64,000 bases of DNA from Adiantum capillus-veneris (Eukaryota; Streptophyta; Polypodiopsida; Polypodiales; Pteridaceae), in assembly GCA_014529385.2 (NCBI GenBank), contig CM043946.1, forward strand, positions 19,113,077 to 19,177,076, given 5' to 3'. Below, piece by piece: positions 48,761 to 59,422 of the stretch (the stretch's first letter is position 1; every line of letters starts with the position of its first letter). Position numbers and translations under genes: made by a program. Under the pieces are notes generated by a model. The model did no database searches. It saw only the letters and a program-made list of their open reading frames with translations, and was not told the DNA's origin.

Positions 48761-50360
48761 AGACATTCTACGCGTAGGATGTCTATATGCTCAGAATTTA
48801 ACAAAGTTTGGTCCAGAGACTCCCCTTAAGTCCAACAACACAATGGTATGATCAGAATTTCATTTGGACCTAAAAATGGCCTTGATACATCCTACGCGTA
48901 GGATGTCTTTTTGCTCAGAATGACTTGAAATTTTCACCCCAGCTTCTCCTTGATGTTCTGATCACAGTGGTGTGCTCATAGGTTGGTTTGGAGTCCTAAA
49001 TCAAGCTGGAGACATCCTATGCGTAGGATGTCTAACTGCTCAGATTTTGTCCAAACTTGATCCCAAGATTCTCCTAATGCTCTACAACCCAATGGTATGC
49101 TCAAAATTGAATTTGGATGCCAATAGGTCAAGATTTGGGTTGCATAAGCTTCTAGTGCACTCCAAGAGTAGAATGTCTGACAATTCTTGTCTTTGCTTGG
49201 TAAATAGGCCAAACAAGGTCCAAATTCACTTTTGAAAAAAGTTCTGGATTCCTTGACACACTTAGAACCTCCCTATATAGCTACAATAGAATTTTGGCCA
49301 CTTTATGACCCTGGAGACATCCTACGCGTAGGATGTCTCTTTGCTCTGTTTCAGCTCAAAGTTGCACTGTAGCTTCCCCTTGATGTGCTAAACTCACAGC
49401 TATTTTTACTTTTTGATTCTGACACCTACAGGTTGGTCAAATGATCAAGAATCTGTTCCAAAAGCCTGATGTCTGTTCTGATGAATTCCCAAGTCAAATC
49501 AACTCCCAATTGGACCAAATTTGCCTAGGAGGCTTATCTAAGGCTATATGACAGCATGGTATGGTCATAGGAGAATTTGATTTCAGAATCATGCAGTAGA
49601 CATCCTACGCGTAGGATGTCTTTTTGCCCAGAATGAACCCAAACTTGGACCAGAGATTTCCCTAGTCTTCAGCAACCCACTGGTATGCTTATATTTGCGT
49701 TTGGATGTTAAAAGACCCCAAAACTAGCTATTCTTGCCTTTTGTCCGTCCAAAAACACTAAAGCCTGTTTAATCTTCACTTTCACTGACCCAAATGAGAT
49801 TAAATTTATCACATGTACTCAATACAACATTTAGAACATGCCTATGGAGTCATCCTATGGTTTGGTCTCAAAATTAGGCCTTGGACACAATTTGGGTAGG
49901 GGTGAAAGCATGTTAACCTGTCGCGCTTTTTGTGCTAGTTAGCAGTTTCAAGTTAGCACATCTTCAAAAAGTTGGGCGTCCGGTAAATTTTTTACAAATA
50001 ATATCAAAATTTGTCGAAGGTTGTACATTTGGATTCCTTGTTTCAAGTGCTTTCTATTGATATATCATATGTCATATATCTTGGAGATGTAGCTCAAGTT
50101 ATTGTACTAGTTAGCATATGTCAAAATTGTGCTAGTTAGCATTGTCCGGGACATGAAAAAGCATGACAGGTTAACATGCCTTCACCCGTAGGAGGTCTAG
50201 CAATTCTCGTGTTTTGGCTTTAATCTGTCAAAATTTGGTCAAATTTCCATTTTCCAGGTGAAAATAGGGTAGAACCTACCTTCTAAACACACTGGTAACC
50301 TCAATTTTGCCAAATTCCCTGCCAAAAGTGCCCTGGAGACATCCTATGTGTAGGATGTGT
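48761..50360. repeat. Dispersed 20-24-bp palindromes in retroelement leader
   Basis: The self-complementary ACATCCTACGCGTAGGATGT (extended to AGAC...GTCT in most copies) occurs at 48761-48784 (one change), 48887-48906, 49010-49033 (one change), 49315-49338, 49598-49621 and 50337-50360 (changes), with eroded copies near 49155 and 50185. Spacing is 120-740 bp. Flanking phrases (TGCTCAGAAT on one side; a Leu/Thr-like CCTAAAA on the other) recur too, so the larger unit is a degenerate 110-300-bp repeat. Confidence 0.9.
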
Positions 50361-50904
50361 ACTGTCTTAAAATGCAATTTTTTTGTGGCAGAAGTATTCC
50401 CTATGCTCTGTAGAGCTCTCAGCAATAATCATAGAAACTTTTGGACTTCAAATCAGCTTCCAAACACAATTTACTGTCTTTCCTACTTAGCGTTTTCCAC
50501 TTCTCTGATGAGGCTAACAGCAAATAAGACATGCAAAAAGTACTCTAGATCAGCAATCAAGCTATTTTACTTACCCTACTCCTACTCATCATGTGAGATG
50601 GTGATTTTGATGTCTTGGTTGCTTCCTAGCCTCACACGGACTCTCAAGTCAACCTACCACCACATCTACCACTCCAACTCCTACTCTCTACACCACATCT
50701 ACCACTCCAACTCCTACTCTCTACACCACAAACTACTACTACCTAAGACGGAAGATCCAGGCTATACACACGCTCCCTAGACTCCTCCTAATACCTAGAG
50801 ATTCCACCACCCTCCCATCCTATCTAAATGTAAATAGCACTCTGGCAAGCCAGAGGGAACCTCTATCCTCAAGGACTAGTCTCGGTCACCTACTTAGGGC
50901 CCTC
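50361..50904. other. Leader sequence between palindromes and primer binding site
   Basis: No gene recognised. A 35-bp duplication (CACCACATCTACCACTCCAA at 50649 and 50691) gives a repeated His/Ser/Tyr phrase in a spurious + frame. Confidence 0.45.
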
Positions 50905-50923
50905 GTTCCCGGCAAAGGCGCCA
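50905..50923 (-). promoter_or_regulatory. Primer binding site, tRNA-Asp-like
   Basis: Minus strand reads TGGCGCCTTTGCCGGGAAC directly after the LTR end (CCATCCAACA then T). Plant Tat/Athila-type elements commonly use TGGCGCCGTTGCCGGGGA, complementary to the 3' end of tRNA-Asp; this differs at about two positions. Confidence 0.7.
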
Positions 50924-50924
50924 A

Positions 50925-51533
50925 TGTTGGATGGATACGCCACGACAGATGTCAGCATAGTAAGAACTTACCTAACATATAATGTCAACTGAGGACAGAG
51001 CTCGACCCACAGGCGCGTGGAAGCAAGCAAAGGGTGTCAACCTCTACTCGACCGACTAATAACTACTTCCTACAGAGATATCAAATCTACATGCCATCGG
51101 TTCTGTGAATGTGAGAGTCTCCTATGATGCTACCGCAAGCCAAAAGCCCATTAGACGTTCTCGAAATGTAACGAAACTTGAGGGATATCCTATCAACACC
51201 AATAGGCCACTCTCCCTAAAGTCCATGAACCAAAATCCCAACCCTAAACACTTGGTGCAAAATCGCGTAGGATGTTTGGTTGAAATTTGTAGGTCGTCGT
51301 TTCCAAAAACTAAAGTGCCTAATGTGTAGCTCTACTTGCTTTGATCGCATGGATATGCTGAAATGCAAAAACGGACAACATTTACTCATCAAAACTCCAA
51401 AAGTAGCTCGCGGGTGAATCTGTCAAAACACAGACGAACGCGCGTGATGTAAGCATCAACGCGTAACTCTCCTCGTGGGCAACACATTGTTGCTCTCCAT
51501 TTGCGATTCCGAGCACTGTAGCTCCTGTAGCAC
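50925..51533 (-). repeat. LTR of minus-strand retroelement, distal segment (U5 side)
   Basis: Continues from 62182 once the chromovirus is removed. Minus-strand end is CCATCCAACA, the inverted partner of the other LTR end TGTTGATAGG (62642). Combined LTR length is about 1.07 kb including one 5-bp duplication. Confidence 0.65.
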
Positions 51534-54296
51534 TGTAAGGTCTCTGACCCCGATCAAAAGAAACACCCTTGTACCATGAAATAATCATAATGGAATAAGT
51601 TACTATTTTTAGCAATTTTCCAGATTCTGTCAGTGCCATATGTTTAGAATGTTATAAAGCTTCAAAATGTGAATTAAAATATTTTTTGTGAAAAATTTCC
51701 AAAAATAGTAAGTTTTTGGTCACCCGACCCGTCCAGTTTTGATCGTCTCGAAAAACTGCACCCGTACCCCAAATTTGAAAAAAATGCATTTTCGAACCTC
51801 GAGGGCTGCTCAATATGGCAGGTACTCGGGCCAGTACGCCTTAGTTAGAGCTTCGTATGGCAATTTACGGCATCAAAATCCGATTCGTATGACCCGTTTT
51901 GGCTTAGAACCAAATTTCCTAAAACTTGTCCGGGGAGGTACCGAGGGCCCGGGACTATGTGGGAACAGGTCCCAGGCCACTCCAGATCAGCTTTAGCAGC
52001 TAGGGGGCGCCCTCTTGCTTTGTGGGAGTCTTGGGAAAGCTGCCAAGCCGGCAACTCAGTCTCAGAACCAATTAACCAAGCCAACCTGACACTTGGTGGG
52101 CAGAGAACTGGACTTGCCATGCTTAACTGGAGAAGCTCCCAGATGCATTTAGCAACCCTGATCGATTTTCAGCCTGTAGGAGCCTATTTAAAGACCTGCA
52201 CACACACACACTTATGATCACACACACACACAGTGCATACACACACACCCACATACATATGGAAGGTGCTGCCGGATCACACACCTATTGAAGAAGAAGC
52301 TAGGAGGGAGGTGCTGCCGAATTCTCATCTCAAGAAGCTCGATTAGATCAGAAAATCGAGAAGATTACCAGCTCTTAATCACGGTAACGATAGTTTAATT
52401 AATGCCATCTGAAAATCCCTTTCTCTACCATCAAAATTTCTCGTACATTATGCCTATTCCTAGCCGAAAATCTCTATGACTACTCTCTAAATTCTCCTTA
52501 TTCGTACTCTATTATGTAATCATCATTCCATAGCTGAATTATCAGCCATTCTTCACTCTCCATTAATGATTAGAGCATAATTATCAGAATCTTCTCTCTC
52601 TAGATAGCATAGTAATTAATCGGCAAGCTAGTATTTGTGCAGATTGAAGAGAATCACTATTGTAATCACTCATTAACATTGTAGCTTAATTGAATTCATT
52701 TCTCTTATGCATTAGGACATAATTAAGGAGAAATTAATCCGTCATTAAGTCTCTAAGAATTGGTTTTTCCTCACACATATGCATAGGGTAAATCTGCATC
52801 ATCTAATTGCTAGGAAATAGTTTAATCATACTTAATCCAATTCTCTGGTAATTCCAATAGTGAAATCCTAATTATTCTTGATCATGTAAGCCGAATAATT
52901 ATCGTAGAGCCGGTTCCCATAGGATTATGTGCCATCTTTAATGATTGCTTTATGAAAGAAATCTAGACTCTCATATAGGAGGGATTAATTGATGTCACTA
53001 ATCTACCCATTGGACTGTTATGATGCTTGTGAACCTTAGCTCTTTCTCCAAGCTAATCATTTAAAGTAGTGAGAAAGGGCCCCAGTGAAGAGGACGCGCT
53101 TCGGTGGTGCCCATGATCGCGAGGCAGGAACGAGCAATGTCAACGGGAAGGGGAAGGCTCCCATGGAGGAATAAATACCGGCCATCTCACGGGCCATCGA
53201 TGAAGAAGTGGAAGAGGTAGATCATATTTTTATTCAAGTTGTTTAAATTAACATTTCATACGCTAGTTAGGAATGCTCATATCCCCAAACATGTTGGAGA
53301 AATCCGACAGAAACCTCGGCATTGAAATCATTGTACATTAAGTTCTAAAGTATGAAGGTAATGTTTGATGGGTATGCTGTTTGCAATAGGAAAGAATGTC
53401 TGCTAGGAAAAATTTAGCTCAGCGTGTTCATTTTATTTCCAATGTTGAATTAGTCCTGACCCCCCTACTGATCACAGGGGGCAGAGTTCCTCGTTAAGGG
53501 CTCTTGAATCCACGACTTTCTTTCTATGCGGTGGATACCCACGACTTGCTTTCTATGCGGTGAGAACCCACGTCTTGCTTTCTATGCGGTGGGAGTGTCC
53601 ATGACGTGCTTTCTATGCGGTGGACATACCTAGTTGTATGGGCAGCTAGGCGACAACGGGAGGAGTGAACTCTCGCTGGAGGGGGGATGTTGTACCTCCA
53701 GGACATTGGAATTTTTATGAATAAGTTTGAGTAGAATTTTTACTAGAATTATGTCTTGGTGTTGTTTGCAATACTGGTTGAAAGGTTGTTTTAACGAACC
53801 ATGTGATTCGGAATTAAACAAGGAATATTTATGTTGAACAACATTTGTGGTAGTAATTAGGTCACACGATGAAGTGTGAGTGTGGGGGTGGAAAGTGGGG
53901 GCTTGGCTCGGGTTGCCAAAGCCTACGAGATGGGTGGTCTCGATTGGTCGGGAACTCTCTGTCCCCATAGTGCTTACTCAATATTAGTATTACTCATTGC
54001 CCCTAGAGCGGCGAATCCTCGAGAGTACGTGCCTCTGAAACATGGGAAAAAAGGCACTCGGGGTTTCTCTCCTCTTGGAAGGTGGGTCTTAGGATCGTTA
54101 GATAGTTCAAGCACGCTTCCCCTGCGAGGTGGAACTAGATCTACCTACTAGTAGGCTCGAACTCGACTCACTTTGTGATGAGAGATTGTCTGCTAGTCGA
54201 ACCCTGAACCATTTTGTTTGCTTCCGCAATAGATCTAGTGGCCACTAGGTTCACCATCACATCCGCTGGTTGATACGGCGGGGTGGGGACCTCACA
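51534..54296 (+). repeat. 5' LTR of chromovirus
   Basis: Begins TGTAAGGTCTCTGACC and ends GGGGACCTCACA. A TATTTAAA box at about 52185 followed by CA-rich sequence (52200-52250) is a plausible promoter and start region. Four tandem copies of a roughly 30-bp phrase with CTTTCTATGCGGTG occur at 53517-53625. No LTR-length ORF. Confidence 0.92.
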
Positions 54297-54298
54297 CC

Positions 54299-54310
54299 TG
54301 GTATCAGAGC
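54299..54310 (+). promoter_or_regulatory. Primer binding site, initiator-Met tRNA
   Basis: TGGTATCAGAGC, two bases after the LTR end; the standard plant chromovirus and copia primer site complementary to tRNA-iMet. Confidence 0.93.
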
Positions 54311-54411
54311 CTAGGTTAGACTGGGAAATAAATTCGTATTGTTTGAACATTTAAAAAGAACTGAAAGTATATAGGTAGCTGATTCAAATTCCTTGCATTG
54401 GTGTTGCAGGA

Positions 54412-54916
54412 AGACCCTGTGCTCGAATATCGGAAGTTCCAAGTGTTTGAGCTTATTTATGAGCAAGCTCGAAGATCCCCAATTTACCAGTTCAGGCGAG
54501 ATGTCATGGAGATACTGTTGAAGGCTTATACGCCACACTCCACTCGCATTGTTAAAGGATGGGAACTTGATTGGACATTTCCAGGAAGGGTGGTTTACTA
54601 CATCAACGCTCGGAAGCTAGGATACCTGGCTACCGACTTGAAGAAGATACGTTGGGGAGAAGAGCTGAGAGTAATAGAGATATTCTACTTGGTGCCTACA
54701 CGATTGGACCAGACTATTTCAGACAACTCCAATCTAACCATCAACGATTGGCTCTTGGAGAAGGTCACCAATGTGGTCCCAGCAAACCGAGTCAAAACCT
54801 TTGGATTGCTGAAAGCAGAACTCTGGCCCGATATCTTAGTTTATTATCCACTCAAGAATGAGTATAGAAACTATTACACGAATGAAGTAGTGCATCATGT
54901 CAATACCATCTCCTAG
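54412..54916 (+). CDS. Extra ORF between primer binding site and gag, unknown function
   Basis: An open frame of about 168 codons, ending in TAG at 54914-54916. It follows TGTTGCAG (54404-54411), which looks like a splice acceptor, and lacks an early ATG (first in-frame ATG near 54506, DVMEILLKAYT). The sequence has balanced composition (RVVYYINARKLGYLA, KIRWGEELRVIEIFYLV) and reads as real protein, but I recognise no domain. It ends about 220 bp before the gag frame. It could be an additional gene acquired by this retrotransposon or a spliced N-terminal extension of gag; undecided. Confidence 0.45.
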
Positions 54917-55139
54917 ACATATGTTATACGCAATCCATAAAGCCATGTAATAAGTTGATCATCAGTTATCCAAAAATCCTTGAGGGGTTTTGATTGTAAT
55001 AAACTTTCATCAATAAAGTGCTTTTTTTTCTGAATCTCTATCTCTTGATAAAGTGGAATTTTGAATTTTATTAAAATCTCGTGTCTATTTTGAAATTCAA
55101 GTAGTGGTATCAAGAAGTTCGTATAACCCATGTAGGTAC

Positions 55140-55996
55140 CGCCTGTTGCTCTGTACTCGGCAGCGCAAGAGAAGAAGCTCCTCCTTAAGCAAGCCCAACC
55201 TCCGATCTTTAAGGGTGAGGGGGCAAATGTGGAGAGAGATGCGGAAGTGTGGATGGAAGCCATGGACGACTACTTTGAAGCTGCAGGAACCCAACCCGTG
55301 AATCAGACCATGCTTGCGATGTTCCACTTGACTGGCGATGCCAAGATATGGTGGAAGCAACATTGCAGGGACATGGATATTAAGGGATCTTCCCAGTCCT
55401 AGGAAGACATCAAAGCTGCGATAATGGGGCGATATTTACCGCCTGCCTATAGAACCTTGAGGATGAATGAATTCTTCTCACTTCGGCAATTGAGTTCATC
55501 TATCGAAGAATACTACGCAAAGTTTGTCACTCTTCGGAGATATGCTCCTAAGATGACCTTGGAACAACAGGTGGCAAGGTTCTGCCAAGGATTAATCGAT
55601 CCCTTGAATACTCAGTTGGAAGCTCTCAGACCAACAACTCTATAGGATGCCTTGTTGAGGGCCAAAGCTCTAGCTCTCGAAGTACAAAAAGCTAATCAGA
55701 ACAGGAGGAATCATTGGTCAAAGAGGGCAAGGACAACTGCTTGGGATAACAGACCAGCCAACCAAGCATATAACCAGCGTCCTATTGTGGCTACCACCAC
55801 AACCATGGAGTTCCCTGATGTCCGATGCTATGGTTGCGGCGAACATGGACATTACAGATCCAATTGCCCCAGGAACATTCAAGCAACCAATGCCAATGCC
55901 ATACCCTTGAATACCCGTGGGCGTGGCCAAGCTAATGGAAGAGGAGGACGTGGAAGGATGAACGGGGGCGTGGGCGTGGAGCTGCCGCCAGAGTGA
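55140..55996 (+). pseudogene. Chromovirus gag with zinc knuckle, two in-frame stops
   Basis: One frame from about 55140. The retrotransposon gag domain is visible as AEVWMEAMDDYFEAAG, MLAMFHLTGDAKIWW, then EEYYAKFVTLRRYAP and VARFCQGL. The nucleocapsid has CYGCGEHGHYRSNC, a perfect C-x2-C-x4-H-x4-C. TAG at 55400-55402 stands where Trp is expected and TAG at 55643-55645 where Gln is expected. The frame ends at 55996, with frame changes before the protease (about 55960-56100). No credible initiation codon precedes the domain; the first in-frame Met is in MEAMDDYF. Confidence 0.8.
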
Positions 55997-56078
55997 ATGC
56001 CGCAGTGGTACAACCAACTGTGGGTGATGAAGCAGTGGAGAGAGCAACCCTACATGCTGCAATTGACAATCCCAATGG

Positions 56079-57660
56079 TTGCGAGCAATACGCAGTCATT
56101 CATACGTAGGATCTCTCAGAGGTGAACAAGTTAACTTCCTTATAGATTGTGGAAGTACTCTTTCATTTCTTTCACCCAGATGCATGAGAAAACTAAAGCT
56201 AGATAAGTATCCAACAAGCAAACTAGTTGTTGAGTTAGCAAACGGCAAGGAGGTAGTATCTCAACATTCTGCAGGAAAAATCGACTTTGAATTAGGGGGA
56301 CACCCAGCTTCTGCCCAATTTCGAACCTTACCCTTAGGATTCTTTGATGGGATACTAGGGATGGACTAGCTAAAGCAAAATAGGGCCCACATACATTGTG
56401 CACAAGGGAATTTTACCTTTACAGATAACTTGGGTAATGAAGCCTTAATCTAGGGGGAAAATGGGAGACCTAAGGCTACTCTAGTTAAGGCCAGCAGACT
56501 TTTGAAGGGACTAAGGAAGGGTCAGCAAATATATGCAGTTAAACTCAACAAGGTGGACCAATCAGATACCTCACTTCGACCAAACTGGTTGAGAGAGTAT
56601 GATGATGTATTCCCCGAAGACCTTACGAATCTTCCACCACACAGAGAGGTAGATCATGAGATTGAGACTATCCCTGGGTGTGAACCTATCTCAAAAAGAC
56701 CTTATAAAATGTCACTTCCGGAGGCCATCGAACTCAAAGAACAACTTAGACAACTCATTGAGCAAGGATTCATTCGACCCAGTACTTCTCCTTGGGGTGC
56801 TCCAGTTCTTTTTCAAAAGAAGAAGGATGGGACCTTAAGGCTATGCATAGACTATCGTGGACTGAACCAGGTAACTGTCAAGAACAAGTATCCAATTCCA
56901 AGGATTGACGAACTTTTGGACATACTCCACGGCGCCAAAATATTTACAAAGATAGATCTAAGGTCAGGATATTACCAAATCAGGATCAAGGAATCAGATA
57001 TTCCGAAGACAGCTTTCAATACTAGGTATGGGCACTACGAATTCACAGTAATGTCTTTTGGTCTAACAAATGCTCCTGCAAGCTTCAATCGACTTATGCA
57101 GGATATTTTCAGACCTTACCTGGATGATTTTGTCTTGGTTTTCTTTGATGACATTCTGATCTATTCCAAAGACGAGGCAGATCACGAAGAACATGTTCAC
57201 AAAGTACTTGATCTTCTTCGGAAACACCAACTTTACGCTAAAGAGAGCAAGTGCACTTTTTGCTCACCAAAGGTCAACTATCTTGGATTTGTCATATCGG
57301 CTGAAGGGATTTCAGTGGACCCAGCCAGATAAGGTCAAAGACATCGTTAATTGGCCTCAACCATCCACTGTCAGTGAAGTACGAGGATTTCTTGGAATAA
57401 CGGGATGGTACAGGATTTTTGTCAAGGATTATGCACGTATTGCTGCACCTTTGACGGAACTCCTGAAGAAAAGAATGAGGATCGAATGGAAGACCGAGCA
57501 CGAGTCTAGCTTTGCTAAGCTAAAAGAATTCTTGGTCTCAGCTCCTATTTTAAAGCTTCCAGATTTCAGTAAGGAATTTGAAGTAGCGACCGACGCTAGC
57601 AAATTCGCTCTAGGCGGAGTTCTTACTCAAGAAGGAAGACCGGTGGCATATACTTCGTGA
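56079..57660 (+). pseudogene. Chromovirus protease, reverse transcriptase and RNase H start
   Basis: Protease: VNFLIDCGSTLSFLS (about 56118-56165), an active-site variant (DCGS for DSGS). In-frame TAGs at 56367-56369 and about 56451 both fall where Trp is expected. Reverse transcriptase: [34 protein letters not shown] and [10 protein letters not shown] (the catalytic F/Y-x-DD block) in 56502-57332. A one-base frameshift near 57320-57332 moves the frame. RNase H region: GFLGITGWYR, then FEVATDASKFALGGVL, to TGA 57658-57660. Confidence 0.88.
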
Positions 57661-57972
57661 AAGCTGAGAGATCATGAGAAGAACTATCCTACTCATGACT
57701 TGGAACTTTTAGCAGTTATTCATGCGCTGAAGTTATGGAGACATTATCTTCTTGGGCGCAAGTTTCAGCTGGTTCCAGACCACAAGAGCTTAAAATGGAT
57801 TTTTACTCAACCTATCCTCAATATGCGACAACGACGATGGATAGAGCTATTACAGGAATATGACCTTGATATAAAGTATAGACCAGGGAAGGAAAACGCA
57901 GTTGCAGATGGTCTTAGCCGAAAATCCTTTCTTGGAGCTATCTCTATTCCAAATAATCCTATCTGGGATTGA
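57661..57972 (+). pseudogene. Chromovirus RNase H, C-terminal part
   Basis: Same frame as the preceding part, after a TGA where Arg is usual. Visible: HDLELLAVIHALKLWRHYLLG, DHKSLKWI and QRRWIELLQEYD, then KYRPGKENAVADGLSR, all standard Ty3/gypsy blocks. Another TGA at 57970-57972 separates it from integrase. Confidence 0.88.
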
Positions 57973-57987
57973 ATCAAAGAAGCATCT

Positions 57988-59391
57988 TTGGTAGATCCAG
58001 AGTACCAACGTATAGTATCACTAGTTCAGCAGAATAAGATGCCTGAAGCTAAAGATTACTCCCTTATGGGAGGATGTCTTTACTACAGACATAGACTCTG
58101 TGTACCCAGAGACCCAGCTCTAAAGAAGGCTATTCTGTATGAAGCACATGATAGCCCTACATCCGGACATCCACGCTATGCTAAGACTCTTCATGCCGTC
58201 AGGAGGAGTTATTTTTGGTCTGGAATGAAAGGGGACATACTTTGCTATGTGAGGCAATGTCTTTCTTGTCAAAGAATAAAGGACGAAAGAATCAAGTTAC
58301 CAGGGCAACTTCAACCTCTTGACATACCCCAGATGAAGTGGGAATGCATGAGTATGGATTTTGTTACAGGATTACCTTCCACAGGAGGCTATGATTCTGT
58401 TTTCATGGTTGTTGATATGCTCACAAAAGTGGCTCATCTAATACCCGTAAAGACGACCTTTACTGCTTCAGATGTTAGTCGGGTATTCATCAAGGAGATT
58501 TTTAGGTTACATGGTCTACCCAAGCGTATCGTCAGCGATAGAGATGCCAAGTTTACATCAAAATTTTGGACCTCTCTTTTCCAATCTATTGGGTCACAAT
58601 TAGCCTTCAGCACAGCGTATCATCCGCAGACTGACGGGCAAACAGAAAGAGTTAATCAAGTCATCGAGGACATTTTCAGAGCCTATTGTTCACAAGAGCC
58701 AAAGAAGTGGTTACAATATCTACCTTTGGTGGAGTTTGCTTATAATTCTTCCGAACACAGAAGCATTGGAATGTCACCTTTCAAAGCTCTTTATGGACAA
58801 GACTGCTTAGCACCGCTGAACTTCTCAGATCCGACCATCAGGGTAGAAGCTTCTAGGAAGATGCTAGAAGATATGGAAGCACAGACTAGAGCTATTCGCC
58901 AGGACATTCAGGCAGCTCAGGATAGACAGAAGCACTATGCAGATAAGAATCGTTCGGAAAGGACTTTCAAAGAAGGGGATAAAGTTTTTCTGCGAGTCCG
59001 ACCAAAGAAAAGCAACTTATCACTAGGCAGATATAAGAAGCTTAGCCCAAGGTACTGTGGACTATTCGAGATCATTAAGGTTGTGAGTGACCAAACCTAC
59101 AAGCTAAAGTTACCTGCAAACTTGAAGGTTCATGATGTGTTCCACGTCAGCTTACTCAAACCCTATGTTCCTAACCCTGATCAATTTTTGGACTCAGATC
59201 AGATAGTCATGCCAGCACAAGGAGTTCTCGACCTCCAACCTGACTATGTACTTGAAACAAGAGAAAGGAAATTACGCAATAGAATTATCACGGAGCATCT
59301 GGTAAAGTGGAAGGATTACCCTGAAGAAGATGCAACTTGGGAGGATGAACCAACGCTCATAAAATATTACCCAGACACATTCTTGAGATGA
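57988..59391 (+). CDS. Chromovirus integrase with C-terminal chromodomain
   Basis: 467 codons open. HHCC zinc-binding domain (HDSPTSGHPRYAKT to CLSCQ), DDE core (MDFVTGLP, VSDRDAKF, HPQTDGQTERVNQVIED), GPY/F-like region (LSPRYCGLFEIIK), and chromodomain from about residue 410 (VLETRERKLRNRIITEHLV, KWKDYPEEDATWEDE). A chromodomain at the integrase tail guides insertion towards methylated-histone chromatin in this group. Frame-open, but in the genomic copy it is separated from RNase H by a stop. Confidence 0.92.
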   Translation: MVDPEYQRIVSLVQQNKMPEAKDYSLMGGCLYYRHRLCVPRDPALKKAILYEAHDSPTSGHPRYAKTLHAVRRSYFWSGMKGDILCYVRQCLSCQRIKDERIKLPGQLQPLDIPQMKWECMSMDFVTGLPSTGGYDSVFMVVDMLTKVAHLIPVKTTFTASDVSRVFIKEIFRLHGLPKRIVSDRDAKFTSKFWTSLFQSIGSQLAFSTAYHPQTDGQTERVNQVIEDIFRAYCSQEPKKWLQYLPLVEFAYNSSEHRSIGMSPFKALYGQDCLAPLNFSDPTIRVEASRKMLEDMEAQTRAIRQDIQAAQDRQKHYADKNRSERTFKEGDKVFLRVRPKKSNLSLGRYKKLSPRYCGLFEIIKVVSDQTYKLKLPANLKVHDVFHVSLLKPYVPNPDQFLDSDQIVMPAQGVLDLQPDYVLETRERKLRNRIITEHLVKWKDYPEEDATWEDEPTLIKYYPDTFLR

Positions 59392-59413
59392 GGACATCTC
59401 AATTTTTTCACGT

Positions 59414-59422
59414 TAGGGAGGT
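59414..59422 (+). promoter_or_regulatory. Polypurine tract of chromovirus
   Basis: TTAGGGAGG(T) abuts the 3' LTR start (TGTAAGG at 59423), the expected place for plus-strand priming; short and imperfect. Confidence 0.6.

Noticed and set aside
51739-52217. ORFs inside the chromovirus LTRs (also 59628-60284)
   Set aside because: They occur identically in both LTRs, overlap the promoter and CA repeats, and show no domain.
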